64,000 bases of DNA, from assembly GCF_004345425.1 (NCBI RefSeq), contig NZ_SLVP01000002.1, positions 186,001 to 250,000 on the forward strand, given 5' to 3'. The DNA is from Paenibacillus sp. BK033 (lineage in GTDB: Bacteria > Bacillota > Bacilli > Paenibacillales > Paenibacillaceae). Position numbers and translations under genes: made by a program. The first letter of the stretch is position 1. The number at the start of each line of letters is the position of its first letter. The notes beneath the pieces were generated by a model. It was not told the DNA's origin, did not search any database, and was given only the letters and a program-made list of their open reading frames with translations. Below are positions 53,455 through 61,528 of this stretch, piece after piece.

Positions 53455-54768
53455 GTGAAAAAACGACACAAGACGGGCAGGAAGTCCAAACAGCCGAGAA
53501 AGGCGAAATCTAGAACACGCAAATCCGGAGCCCGCTCCAGACCATCCGGCAAACGAACCGCTAAGCGCAAGTCAAGGCGAAAGCATCGTCGGCTCTTCAA
53601 AAAACGCAGAACCCGGCAGCCTGCTGCGGAGCGGGCGACGCTTCAATCCGAAGCTTCCCTTCGGGAACCAGGCGTGAATATTATCGGCTTCGTTCATGCG
53701 GAGATGGGAATCGGGGAATCCTCGCGGCTTGCAGCGAAAGCGATCGATACGGCGGCCATTCCGTTTGGCCTTCTTAACTTTCCGCTTGCCGTAGCCTCGA
53801 GAATGTCGGATTACAGCTGGTCTCACAAGCTGCTGGACAAAGCCCGGTACAACACCAATATCTTTCATATGAACGCCGACTTTATGCGTCCTGCCCGAGA
53901 GCATTTCGGAAACGAGTTGTTCAACGGCCGTTACAACATCGGGTATTGGCATTGGGAGCTGCCGGAGTTTCCGGATGAGCATGTGGAGGGTTTCAGCCAT
54001 GTCAACGAGGTCTGGGTCAGCAGCAAATTTGTTGCCGAGTCCGTCTCCAAACGGGCATCCGTTCCCGTTATAACGATTCCGCACTGTATCCAGGTACAAG
54101 TCGCGCCGAATATTAACCGCTCTTCCTTTGGTCTGCCGGAGAACCGGTTTCTTTTTCTAATGATGTACGACGTGCAGAGCTCTACCCTGCGCAAAAATCC
54201 CCGCGCGGTAATTGAAGCCTTCAAGCTGGCCTTTGACAAGAACGATCAGCGTGTCGGTCTTGTCCTGAAGGTAAACAATCCGGACTTTCGTCCAAACGAG
54301 CTTGCCGAGCTGAAGAAGCTGATTGCCGAACGGAGCAATGTGCATTTAATGGATAAAGTGTTAACCAGGTACGAAGTAAATGCCCTGCTGCAGTGCACGG
54401 ACAGCTATGTCTCCCTTCACCGAGCAGAGGGATTTGGACTCGGTCTCGCGGAAGCGATGTATTTAGGCAAGCCCGTTATCGCTACGAACTGGTCCGGCAA
54501 TACGGAGTTTATGAATGCGTCGAATTCTTGTCCGGTATCCTACCAGCTCGTTAATATCGGACAGGATTGGGGACCTTACAAGAGTCATCAGATTTGGGCG
54601 GAGCCTAATATCCGCCATGCATCGGAATACATGCAGCGTCTCGTTACCGATACGCGCTGGCGGGAGTCGATTGCGGCAAGCGGCATGAGGACGATTCACA
54701 ACGAGTTCTCTCCTGCCGTCATCGGCCAAAGGATCAAGAACCGGTTAAGGGAGCTTCGTCTGATCTAG
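53455..54768 (+). CDS. GT4 glycosyltransferase with very basic N-terminal tail
   Basis: 437 residues. The first 54 residues are a poly-Lys/Arg tail (30 of 54 are K or R), followed by a GT4/GT-B domain: MGIGESSRLAAKAIDTAAIPFGLLNFP, GYWHWELPEFPDE, KNPRAVIEAFKLAF, and the donor-site motif LHRAEGFGLGLAEAMYLGKPVIATNWSGNTEF with E-x7-E. No membrane or signal segment. GTG start at 53455 with AGAGGA nine bases upstream. The tail is shared in character with two other transferases in the locus and may bind spore polymers or nucleic acid; its function is unknown. Acceptor and donor are not identifiable from sequence. Confidence 0.85.
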   Translation: MKKRHKTGRKSKQPRKAKSRTRKSGARSRPSGKRTAKRKSRRKHRRLFKKRRTRQPAAERATLQSEASLREPGVNIIGFVHAEMGIGESSRLAAKAIDTAAIPFGLLNFPLAVASRMSDYSWSHKLLDKARYNTNIFHMNADFMRPAREHFGNELFNGRYNIGYWHWELPEFPDEHVEGFSHVNEVWVSSKFVAESVSKRASVPVITIPHCIQVQVAPNINRSSFGLPENRFLFLMMYDVQSSTLRKNPRAVIEAFKLAFDKNDQRVGLVLKVNNPDFRPNELAELKKLIAERSNVHLMDKVLTRYEVNALLQCTDSYVSLHRAEGFGLGLAEAMYLGKPVIATNWSGNTEFMNASNSCPVSYQLVNIGQDWGPYKSHQIWAEPNIRHASEYMQRLVTDTRWRESIAASGMRTIHNEFSPAVIGQRIKNRLRELRLI

Positions 54769-54774
54769 ACAAAT

Positions 54775-54826
54775 ACAAAAGCCTGACCCGGCATCGGGAT
54801 GGATCTCCCCTGCCGGGTCAGGCCTT
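54775..54826. terminator. Terminator between GT4 and the dehydratase gene
   Basis: 13-bp perfect stem GCCTGACCCGGCA (54781-54793) / TGCCGGGTCAGGC (54811-54823), 17-base loop. T-rich on the minus side, weaker on the plus side; both converging transcripts can end here. Confidence 0.8.
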
Positions 54827-54827
54827 G

Positions 54828-55781
54828 TTAAGCCAGCTCATTGCGCCAATAATCCAATAAATCCTTCATTGTTTGCTCAAACGGAATTTCCGGCTTCCAT
54901 CCGGTCCGCTCGTAAAACTTGCCGTAATCCCCCACAAGCACCTTCACATCGGAGGGCCGAAGCCTTGTTTTGTCTTCCTCTATCGTAATATCCACGGTGC
55001 TATAGCTAAGCAGGATTTGGATCACTTCGCGGATTTCATGGCACTGGCCGGATGCGATATTATAGATTTCCCCAGCCTCGCAATCGTTCAACGCCATCCG
55101 GTATGCTCTAACCACGTCGCGGACATCCGTGAAATCCCGTTTGGCTTCCAGATTCCCGACATGCAGAACCGGGGGTTTCAGCCCTTTCTCGATTTCCGCG
55201 ATTTGCTTGGCAAAATTCGAGCTGACGAACTGCGCGCCTCTGCGGGGACCGTGATGGTTAAAGGTTCGTGTTCGGACGATATGCTGCCCGTACGTTTTGA
55301 AATATTGGTAGCCCAAGTAATCCTGGGCGATCTTGCTCACAGCGTACGGACTGATCGGGCGAAGCGGATTGGTTTCCTTAACCGGCACCTCGTCCTCTTC
55401 CACATGCCCGTATTCCTCGCTGGAGCAGGCAATCAGCACTTTGGAGGCTAAACCTAGCTTCCTGACCGCTTCCAGCAGGTGAACCTGCCCAATAATATTG
55501 TTCGTCATGGTCTCGGCAGGCGATTCCCAGGACAGCGGCACAAAGCTTTGCGCCGCCAAATGAAAAATCAGATCCGGCCGAATGTCCGCCATCATACGCT
55601 CAACCGCTTGAGGGTCCATCAGCTCGCACTCATACAGGCACATATCCGGCAGCAGATGGCGAATATGGCGCAGCGAACTGTGACTCCTCATGGTTCCTGT
55701 CACTTCAATCCCCTCGCCGAGCAGATGCTCGGCAAGATGACTGCCTACAAAACCGGTTATCCCTGTAATCAATGCTTTCAT
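54828..55781 (-). CDS. GDP-mannose 4,6-dehydratase / GDP-6-deoxyhexose reductase-like SDR
   Basis: 317 residues, extended short-chain dehydrogenase. Rossmann motif ALITGITGFVGSHLAEHL, Ser/Tyr/Lys site with SSEEYG and PYAVSKIAQDYLGYQY, and FVSSNFAKQIAEIEKGL. GMD and RMD (4-ketoreductase) are close relatives; GFVGSHL is nearer RMD, while true GMD usually has GQDGSYL. With manC directly upstream (ATGA overlap), it makes or finishes a GDP-deoxysugar such as GDP-rhamnose. The second enzyme of the pair is not present in this window. Confidence 0.8.
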   Translation of the reverse strand: MKALITGITGFVGSHLAEHLLGEGIEVTGTMRSHSSLRHIRHLLPDMCLYECELMDPQAVERMMADIRPDLIFHLAAQSFVPLSWESPAETMTNNIIGQVHLLEAVRKLGLASKVLIACSSEEYGHVEEDEVPVKETNPLRPISPYAVSKIAQDYLGYQYFKTYGQHIVRTRTFNHHGPRRGAQFVSSNFAKQIAEIEKGLKPPVLHVGNLEAKRDFTDVRDVVRAYRMALNDCEAGEIYNIASGQCHEIREVIQILLSYSTVDITIEEDKTRLRPSDVKVLVGDYGKFYERTGWKPEIPFEQTMKDLLDYWRNELA

Positions 55782-56830
55782 CCCTGCCGGCCTTCTTGAT
55801 CGGCAGTGAGCACGGCGATGGCATGCTTGACGTTTTGTTCGTCCGCTTTGCGGCAAATAAGAAGGCCCTCTTCGGTCGAAACGATAATCAGATCTTCAAT
55901 GCCGATTGTAACAACCTGCTGCTGCTCCGAATAAATAATCGTGTTGCGGGTAGCAAACGGAAATACTTGGCCCAGCAGCAAATTTCCGTCGCCGTCCGTC
56001 GTGAATATCCTTTCAAGCGAGGTCCACGTGCCAACATCGTCCCAAATAAATTCGATAGGGATCGTATAGAGACGCTCCAGCTTTTCTACCAAGGCGTAAT
56101 CGATAGAAAGCTTTTGCAAACCGGCATACGACTGCCTGAATTCTTCATCCTTCTGATCAAAGATGGACCACATCCCCGGCTGATACTTCATCATGTAACC
56201 GGCGATGGTAGATGGCTTCCAAATAAAAATACCGCTGTTCCAATACATATTCGGAAGCTCTATGAGTTTCTCGGCATTTTCCTTGGTTGGCTTCTCGATG
56301 AAAGCTTTAACCTCTTTGATTCGTTCCCCGAACTTCTCCGCGTGATCCTCCGAATCTATCGTTTCGATGTAGCCGTAACCCGTTTCGGCTCTTGTCGGGA
56401 CGATGCCAAGCGTAACGACAACCCCGTCCTTCTTGGCCGCCTGTTCCGCCGCTCGCAGCGCATCCATCAATTCCTCCGTATCCGGAATATATTGATCGGA
56501 AGGCGCCGTTACCAGCACGTCATCCTGCTCCAGCTTCATGAAATAACTGGCTGTCAATGCGATACATGGCGCAGTGTCTCTCTGCTCGGGTTCTATAATA
56601 ATACGATTTTCTCCCAGCTCGGGAAGCTGTTCCTTTACCATTGGCAAATAGTTTTCGCTTACGGCGACATACACGTTTTCTTCCGGCAGACAGGAACGGA
56701 ATCGAGCGTAGGTTTGCTGCAGCATCGTTGCCTCTTCCGAAGCTAATGTCAGAAACTGCTTCGGCTTGGCAACCGTGCTTCTTGGCCAAAACCGCGTTCC
56801 CTTACCTCCTGCCATAATAACAGCGATCAT
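55778..56830 (-). CDS. manC: Mannose-1-phosphate guanylyltransferase
   Basis: 350 residues. Nucleotidyltransferase with VIMAGGKGTRFWPRS at the N terminus, PKQFLTL, TAPSDQYI and the FIEKP motif. Makes GDP-mannose from mannose-1-phosphate and GTP. It lacks the fused isomerase domain. Upstream of the dehydratase; no phosphomannomutase is in the window. Divergent from the collagen-like gene. Confidence 0.95.
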   Translation of the reverse strand: MIAVIMAGGKGTRFWPRSTVAKPKQFLTLASEEATMLQQTYARFRSCLPEENVYVAVSENYLPMVKEQLPELGENRIIIEPEQRDTAPCIALTASYFMKLEQDDVLVTAPSDQYIPDTEELMDALRAAEQAAKKDGVVVTLGIVPTRAETGYGYIETIDSEDHAEKFGERIKEVKAFIEKPTKENAEKLIELPNMYWNSGIFIWKPSTIAGYMMKYQPGMWSIFDQKDEEFRQSYAGLQKLSIDYALVEKLERLYTIPIEFIWDDVGTWTSLERIFTTDGDGNLLLGQVFPFATRNTIIYSEQQQVVTIGIEDLIIVSTEEGLLICRKADEQNVKHAIAVLTADQEGRQG

Positions 56831-57129
56831 TGATTTTCACCTCTAAACGGCAAAACTCCTACTATTAAAAACTCTCTTCTAGTCAAGCCGGAGCTCCTTC
56901 CTTAACCGGTGCCGGATTGATAACTTACATATCTTCAACTTATGCTTTAATAGAGCAATCCTAATGGACGAATAGCCAAAAGGGACGGAAATCAGGCATA
57001 TGACTCCGCCCAACTATCGCGAATGACCTATTCTAGCAAAAATAGACAATCGTTCACGGCAGATACCGTCTTCTCTATGAATCTCTGAACATATCATGTG
57101 GTATATCAATTGAAAGGAGAGGATTAGAT
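56831..57129. other. Divergent intergenic region of manC and the collagen-like gene
   Basis: About 300 bases without an open frame. TTGATA...TATGCT near 56916-56945 (18-base spacer) is a possible SigA-type pair on the plus strand, far from the gene. CATATCATG at 57090-57098 resembles a SigK -10 box with one mismatch, but no -35 AC is in register. No operator is recognised. Confidence 0.4.
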
Positions 57130-57708
57130 ATGGGAGAAACAGGCTTGACAGGTCTGACTGGTCTGACTGGTCTGACTGGTCTGACTGGCCCTACTGGACC
57201 TACTGGACCTACAGGACCTACTGGCCCTACGGGTCCTACTGGCGCTACCGGCCCTGCCGGTCCTGGTGCTGCGGTATACGGTGCTAACGGAGGAGTCTTC
57301 CCGCTTGGCGCAATCGGTATCATCGGAACAGTCATTCCGCCGGTTGAAATTCTTGCCGTGCCCGTTACGGTTACTACGGCTGCAGCCAATAAAGTAAAAG
57401 TTGACGGGGTTGTCGATGTTGCGCTTTCCGGTACGATCGCCGGCGTATTGCTCAACCCAACGATCACCGTGGATTTGCTTCGCGACGGCGTAGTTGTAGC
57501 TTCGGTTACAAATACAACTTTCGCAACGGTTGCTCTAGCGACAGTTCTTGATCTTGAAGTAACGATTCCGATCACTTACTTCGACACGCTGACTGTCGGC
57601 GCTCACGAATACACGCTTGAAGTTGCCGTTAACTCGATCTCGGTAGCGATCACTGGCGCTACTGCAGCAGTTCAATACTCCTCGCTTGCAGCTTCGGTCG
57701 GCGTCTAA
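57130..57708 (+). CDS. Collagen-like spore-surface glycoprotein (BclA-type)
   Basis: 192 residues. Residues 2-46 are 15 Gly-X-Y triplets: GET, five GLT, six [12 protein letters not shown], so 13 of 15 have Thr at the Y position, the usual O-glycosylation site in exosporium collagen-like proteins. The C-terminal 145 residues are hydrophobic beta-strand-rich ([23 protein letters not shown] strands), without a known family but consistent with a trimerising cap. No signal peptide, as for mother-cell proteins assembled on the spore. AAAGGAG lies about ten bases upstream. It sits in the middle of a glycosyltransferase cluster. Function is inferred from composition. Confidence 0.8.
   Translation: MGETGLTGLTGLTGLTGLTGPTGPTGPTGPTGPTGPTGATGPAGPGAAVYGANGGVFPLGAIGIIGTVIPPVEILAVPVTVTTAAANKVKVDGVVDVALSGTIAGVLLNPTITVDLLRDGVVVASVTNTTFATVALATVLDLEVTIPITYFDTLTVGAHEYTLEVAVNSISVAITGATAAVQYSSLAASVGV
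57133..57267 (+). repeat. Collagen triplet repeat with near-identical 9-base units
   Basis: 15 Gly-X-Y codon triplets. Four are the identical unit GGTCTGACT (57151-57186), and the GPT units differ only at third positions. Identical codons indicate recent slippage or expansion, so copy number may vary between strains. Confidence 0.85.
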
Positions 57709-57717
57709 CCAAACCCA

Positions 57718-57748
57718 AACAGCCTTTTCGCGTCACGAAAAGGCTGTT
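57718..57748. terminator. Hairpin shared by the collagen-like gene and the GT-D gene
   Basis: 13-bp perfect stem AACAGCCTTTTCG (57718-57730) / CGAAAAGGCTGTT (57736-57748), five-base loop. No T run on either side, so termination may be inefficient or the stem may block read-through or stabilise both 3' ends. Confidence 0.6.
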
Positions 57749-57763
57749 CCTCTACATATGCGT

Positions 57764-58783
57764 TTAAAGAGGAGCTTCTCCCTTAATGAGCGCATTGGCA
57801 AGATGGCCGAAATCAACGGCCACCTTACCGGTTATCCGCGCAAGCTCTTCGGTAATCAACACGGCAGCAATTCCGGCGGATACAAGAGCAATGTCAAAAT
57901 CATACAGTCTGGCTGCCGACACAACTCTTTCGGCATCCCGGGCGCCATTAACCGGCGCGACGACACCGGCAATGGTTATGCCGCGCTGGGCAAGAACGGC
58001 GGACAAAGGTTCCGCCATATTTCCGATTAGCAGCACGCTTCTGTTCTGAAGGACAGGCAGGAGGCAGCCTGCTTGACATAAGCTGTAATTAATAAGGGAA
58101 TCAGTCCAAAGCCGCTCCGTGAATGACAAACCGTAAGCTTGAAAAACCGGCGAAACAAGCAGCTGGTAATTAGGCATCCTGGTTCTCGGCAAACCAACAA
58201 TGTCGGCTCTTGCAACCGCCTCCGCCAGCTTGTTGCGGGTATCCAGATCCGGCACCTTTACGCCGGCATAGTCCAGAAACCTGCCTTCCTTTCGCACCTG
58301 ATCAACCGGCATTACGATTTCTTGCGCCATGGTAAGCAGCTCACCGTCGCCTAGCCGCACAATAGACAAAGGCTGCTTCTCATCCATAGCCTGCAGAATC
58401 GTATCTCTAACCTGTTCCGGAAGCAGAAGAGGAATAGCGTGTTCCTGATACCGGCTTATCCCGGCGGCAATGATTTGCTTTATCGTAAGGTCCGGAAAAA
58501 TCATGTTTGGCGGCAGCAGCTGGTCGACGACTTCATCGCCGCCCGCGTATTTCCCCTCTCGATACCCTTTCTCGTAGCCCTCCTGGTAGCCTTCCTGCTG
58601 AATGGACTCCGGCTTGTCGCCATCGGCGACTGCTTCATGAACCGAATCCACAGGGATTAATAAACCGGTGGTTGGTGGATTTCCGGAGCTTTTGGGCAGT
58701 GCAGGACTTGCTCGCCGCTTTCTGTTGACCGGCTTCTTGCGTTTCCGCTGTTTACTCTTTTTCCGGGACATCCGAATGCGCAT
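57764..58783 (-). CDS. GT-D fold glycosyltransferase with basic tail and Gly-Tyr repeats
   Basis: 339 residues. Residues 1-24 are 15 Lys/Arg; residues 63-80 hold a GYxEGYxxGYxEG repeat. The catalytic domain has the GT-D (DUF1792-type) motif LSIVRLGDGELLTMAQ with DGE at 146-148, the metal-binding motif, and RFLDYAGVKVP. GT-D enzymes extend O-linked glycans on serine-rich-type proteins in streptococci, so extension on the collagen-like protein is possible. Start at 58783 has AGGGGGG six bases before; it overlaps the gene upstream by 32 bases. A longer in-frame extension to 58945 lacks a ribosome site. Confidence 0.78.
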   Translation of the reverse strand: MRIRMSRKKSKQRKRKKPVNRKRRASPALPKSSGNPPTTGLLIPVDSVHEAVADGDKPESIQQEGYQEGYEKGYREGKYAGGDEVVDQLLPPNMIFPDLTIKQIIAAGISRYQEHAIPLLLPEQVRDTILQAMDEKQPLSIVRLGDGELLTMAQEIVMPVDQVRKEGRFLDYAGVKVPDLDTRNKLAEAVARADIVGLPRTRMPNYQLLVSPVFQAYGLSFTERLWTDSLINYSLCQAGCLLPVLQNRSVLLIGNMAEPLSAVLAQRGITIAGVVAPVNGARDAERVVSAARLYDFDIALVSAGIAAVLITEELARITGKVAVDFGHLANALIKGEAPL

Positions 58784-59528
58784 GAAGTTCCCCCCTGTCA
58801 TCCATTTCATGTATTTCGAGCGGGTCAATCCCCCATTTATCCTTAAACAGCCTCCTGTTTCTTCGGAGAAGCTCCTCCAGCTCATCGCTTGCATAACCGC
58901 CGAAGGAAGCACTGCCGCGATGATAGACAAAAGCGTCTTTGGCAATTACAACCTTGAAGCCTGCTTGGTTTGCCCGGTAGCAATAATCGTCATCCTCGTA
59001 ATGCCCCGGCGAGAATCGTTCATCAAGAACGCCGATTTGCTTCATCAGACTCCGGGAAAACAGCATGCAAAACCCGATGATCCGGTTGACGGATTCGTGC
59101 TTTTTGTTCTGATCGGCTCCTAACCGCGCGGCGAACCCTTCATAATCGCCGTCCATGGCTATTTGCTGCTTGCCGCTGGCATAATTCGTCATTGGCCCCA
59201 CTATTCCGACAGCAGGATCCGAATCAAGCGTCCGGTTCATTCTTCTTAGCCACCCGGCCGTAACGAGAACATCATTGTTAAGAAGAAGCAGCCGATCGCC
59301 CCTGGCCAGTCTCAATCCCCAGTTGCATGCAGCGGGAAACCCGGTATTGACCGGCAAGGAAATCGTAATAATCCGCTGCTGCCTCAAGTATTCAAGCGTT
59401 CCGTCGGTCGAGCCGTTATCAATGACAATAAGCTCGTAAGGGTCCTTCGTATGCTTCCGGATCGTTTCGACGGTCTCCCGCAGAAGGGAAAGCGCGTTAC
59501 AGGTCGGGATGATGATGCTTGTTAACAC
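58752..59528 (-). CDS. GT2 family glycosyltransferase
   Basis: 258 residues, GT-A fold: VIDNGSTDGTLEYL, NTGFPAACNWGLRLARGDRLLLLNND (DxD-type NND), and the ED motif GHYEDDDYCYRANQAGF. Typical of inverting transferases adding sugars to polysaccharides or glycoproteins. The second GTG (59528) is better spaced from GGGAG than the first (59537). Overlaps the previous gene by 32 bases, so the three minus-strand genes are coupled. No basic tail. Confidence 0.9.
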   Translation of the reverse strand: MLTSIIIPTCNALSLLRETVETIRKHTKDPYELIVIDNGSTDGTLEYLRQQRIITISLPVNTGFPAACNWGLRLARGDRLLLLNNDVLVTAGWLRRMNRTLDSDPAVGIVGPMTNYASGKQQIAMDGDYEGFAARLGADQNKKHESVNRIIGFCMLFSRSLMKQIGVLDERFSPGHYEDDDYCYRANQAGFKVVIAKDAFVYHRGSASFGGYASDELEELLRRNRRLFKDKWGIDPLEIHEMDDRGELHAHSDVPEKE

Positions 59529-60609
59529 CTTTCGCACGCTCCCTTTTGCGCAAATGATCGGTATATTTCAATCTTGGGCTTTCCTCCCGCATCGCCCAGC
59601 CCAGCGCTTCCAAGTGATCTCCCATAATCAGCTGCGAGACCGGATTGTTGGCGCCGACATTGTCTTTCCGATGCCTGTTTTTCTTAAATACGTTGATGCT
59701 TCCGCCCATCCCCATGCGCAAGCCTCTCTGCAGGGCAATGGCCTGCGCTTTGGGCGGTACTGCCAGATTGGCGGAGCCGATTATTTCAATCGCTCTTCGG
59801 CTTAATGCATGTGGCACCGCCGTCATGGAATTGATCTTCAGATCGTCCCTGCGATTCGAGCGGTTCAGAAAGTACTTCATGATCGTGATTTCGTCCCAAT
59901 CGGAGAACACTCCAACGTAACCGGAAAGGTCGTTCAGAGCAACATCCAAGCCCCGGTTCGTCGCTTTCACAAAGCTAAGGAGCTGTTCGGCAGCAACCGG
60001 AATGTCCGCGTCAAGAAACAGCACGATGTCGGAGGTTGTAATTTTCGCTCCGATCGCTCTCCCTACATCATGACCCAAGGCTTCGTTATAATGGAGAATA
60101 ATCGCCTTGCCGCTTGTTCTGGCCATCATCAGGCTGGCGTCCGTCGATCCGTTCACTACAACGATAATCTCATGCAGCGGCATCCGCTCCAGCTCCTGTA
60201 TGGTGGACATGATGGACAATTCCTCATTCATGGCCATAACAACGGCTGCTACTTTTTTATCGGTAGGAAGCAGCACCCAATCGGGAATCGCGCCGCTCGG
60301 CAACACGGAGAAATAACCGTCAACAAAAGCTTTCATAACGATCATGTATTTGTTAACGGCCATTGCTTTTCTAACCAAGCCGCTTTCCCTGATCCACAGC
60401 TCCTGCACATGCTGCAAGATATCTGCGTCATCTGCAACGGGCGCCGACCGGGCAGCGCTTCTTCCAAGCTTCCAGGCCAGTATTTTCAACGGTCCTCTCT
60501 TAACGGGCCTGGATGGCCTTGTGCCAGCCGGAATCGGACGCCGCCTCTGCCGGGATGACACCGGTTTGGAAGAGTAGGCTTTTTTTCGTTTTCTGGCGAG
60601 GCTTCTCAT
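59497..60609 (-). CDS. GT2-like glycosyltransferase with basic N-terminal tail
   Basis: 370 residues. Residues 1-42 carry 16 Arg/Lys. The GT-A domain follows at about 118-330: VVMAMNEELSIMSTIQELERMP, IVVVNGSTDASLMM, DxD motif LDADIPV at 200-202. It resembles glucosyl-3-phosphoglycerate synthase/dolichol-phosphate mannose synthase-like transferases, not a specific one. Starts the minus-strand unit whose likely promoter lies in the divergent intergenic region. GAGGTG precedes the ATG. Confidence 0.85.
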   Translation of the reverse strand: MRSLARKRKKAYSSKPVSSRQRRRPIPAGTRPSRPVKRGPLKILAWKLGRSAARSAPVADDADILQHVQELWIRESGLVRKAMAVNKYMIVMKAFVDGYFSVLPSGAIPDWVLLPTDKKVAAVVMAMNEELSIMSTIQELERMPLHEIIVVVNGSTDASLMMARTSGKAIILHYNEALGHDVGRAIGAKITTSDIVLFLDADIPVAAEQLLSFVKATNRGLDVALNDLSGYVGVFSDWDEITIMKYFLNRSNRRDDLKINSMTAVPHALSRRAIEIIGSANLAVPPKAQAIALQRGLRMGMGGSINVFKKNRHRKDNVGANNPVSQLIMGDHLEALGWAMREESPRLKYTDHLRKRERAKGVNKHHHPDL

Positions 60610-60679
60610 ATTCTCACCTCGTTTTCGATTGTGTCTTTCTATGTTCTTGCCAATAGAATCCTCTTAGGTCTGCCTCTGA

Positions 60680-60706
60680 CATTGTATGTACGGACGATAG
60701 GTTCGT
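60680..60706 (-). promoter_or_regulatory. Candidate mother-cell sigma promoter for the minus-strand transferases
   Basis: Minus strand AC (60706-60705), 16 bases, CATACAATG (60688-60680). It differs from the SigK -10 (CATANNNTA) at the last base and also resembles SigE (CATACAAT). About 70 bases upstream of the gene start. Confidence 0.4.
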
Positions 60707-60767
60707 AACGGCTTATGTACGTGACCCCGCTTCATAAATGTGTATTTCACCTGCACGTTTGTCCCTG

Positions 60768-60795
60768 ACCTCTTATAGCAAACGAACATAAAATA
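60768..60795 (+). promoter_or_regulatory. SigK-type promoter of the methyltransferase-glycosyltransferase operon
   Basis: ACC (60768-60770), 16 bases, CATAAAATA (60787-60795), a full match to the mother-cell SigK pattern AC-N16/17-CATANNNTA, 45 bases before the gene start. It places this operon late in sporulation, in the mother cell. Confidence 0.65.
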
Positions 60796-60839
60796 TTTCA
60801 ATTCTTGTGCTTCCATAACGATAGATGGGGAGTTGACAT

Positions 60840-61523
60840 ATGGATTGGAAGTTTTATAGGCCGGAATTCGCAGCCGACCACGCACCGGAAATGCCGGCGG
60901 GCATGATGACGGAAGGAGCTTGGTCCGGACACCGCCGCTTCGCTTACGACCTTGTCCGTTTTGCCAAACCGAAAGTAATCGTTGAGCTTGGCACCTTATA
61001 CGGAACTTCATTTTTCAGCTTCTGCCAGGCCATTAAGGATGCCGGTCTCGATACCACCTGCTATGCCGTCGACACTTGGCAGGGCGACCCGCACACGGGG
61101 ATGTACGGGCAAATCAATGACGGTATTTATCAAACGGTTCAAGCGGTCAAAAACAGGGATTTTCCGAATGTCGGCACCTTGTTACGAACCACCTTCGACG
61201 AAGCGCTGTCGAATTTCCCGAATAAAACGATCGATATTCTTCATATCGACGGCTATCACGCTTATAACGCGGTGCTTCATGATTATGCGAGCTGGCTGCC
61301 AAAGCTCGCGCCAAACGGAATCGTCCTTTTTCATGACACGGCAGTCAAAATCATGAATTTTGGCGTTCATATTTTGTGGGATCAGCTTCGTGCCATTTAT
61401 CCCCACATGCAGTTTCAACATTCGAACGGCTTGGGCGTGCTCTTTCCGAAAGGCGTGCCGGACAAATTCCAGGATGTGCTTGCCCAGCAGCAGAAGCTCA
61501 TTCTCCGTTATGCAAGAGGGTAA
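60840..61523 (+). CDS. Class I SAM-dependent methyltransferase (Methyltransf_24 type)
   Basis: 227 residues. SAM-binding motif VIVELGTLYGTSFFSF, then YAVDTWQGDPHTG, HIDGYHAYNAVLHDYASWLPKLAPNGIVLFHDT. Family members methylate sugars or peptides in glycan loci. It starts ATGGATTGG six bases after GGGGAG and lies 45 bases after the SigK-type promoter, first of a three-gene plus-strand unit. O-methylation of spore-surface sugars is inferred. Confidence 0.88.
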   Translation: MDWKFYRPEFAADHAPEMPAGMMTEGAWSGHRRFAYDLVRFAKPKVIVELGTLYGTSFFSFCQAIKDAGLDTTCYAVDTWQGDPHTGMYGQINDGIYQTVQAVKNRDFPNVGTLLRTTFDEALSNFPNKTIDILHIDGYHAYNAVLHDYASWLPKLAPNGIVLFHDTAVKIMNFGVHILWDQLRAIYPHMQFQHSNGLGVLFPKGVPDKFQDVLAQQQKLILRYARG

Positions 61524-61528
61524 TGGCC

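Noticed and set aside
57090..57098. SigK promoter directly upstream of the collagen-like gene
   Set aside because: The -10 has one mismatch and no AC lies at 16-17 bases upstream.
57133..57267. Tandem 9-base units as a possible CRISPR or minisatellite
   Set aside because: Units are codon triplets in frame with Gly-X-Thr and no spacers; it is a coding repeat.
57075..57575. Minus-strand open frame opposite the collagen repeat with its own Gly/Pro/Val repeats
   Set aside because: Periodic codons on one strand give a periodic frame on the other; no ribosome site or promoter.
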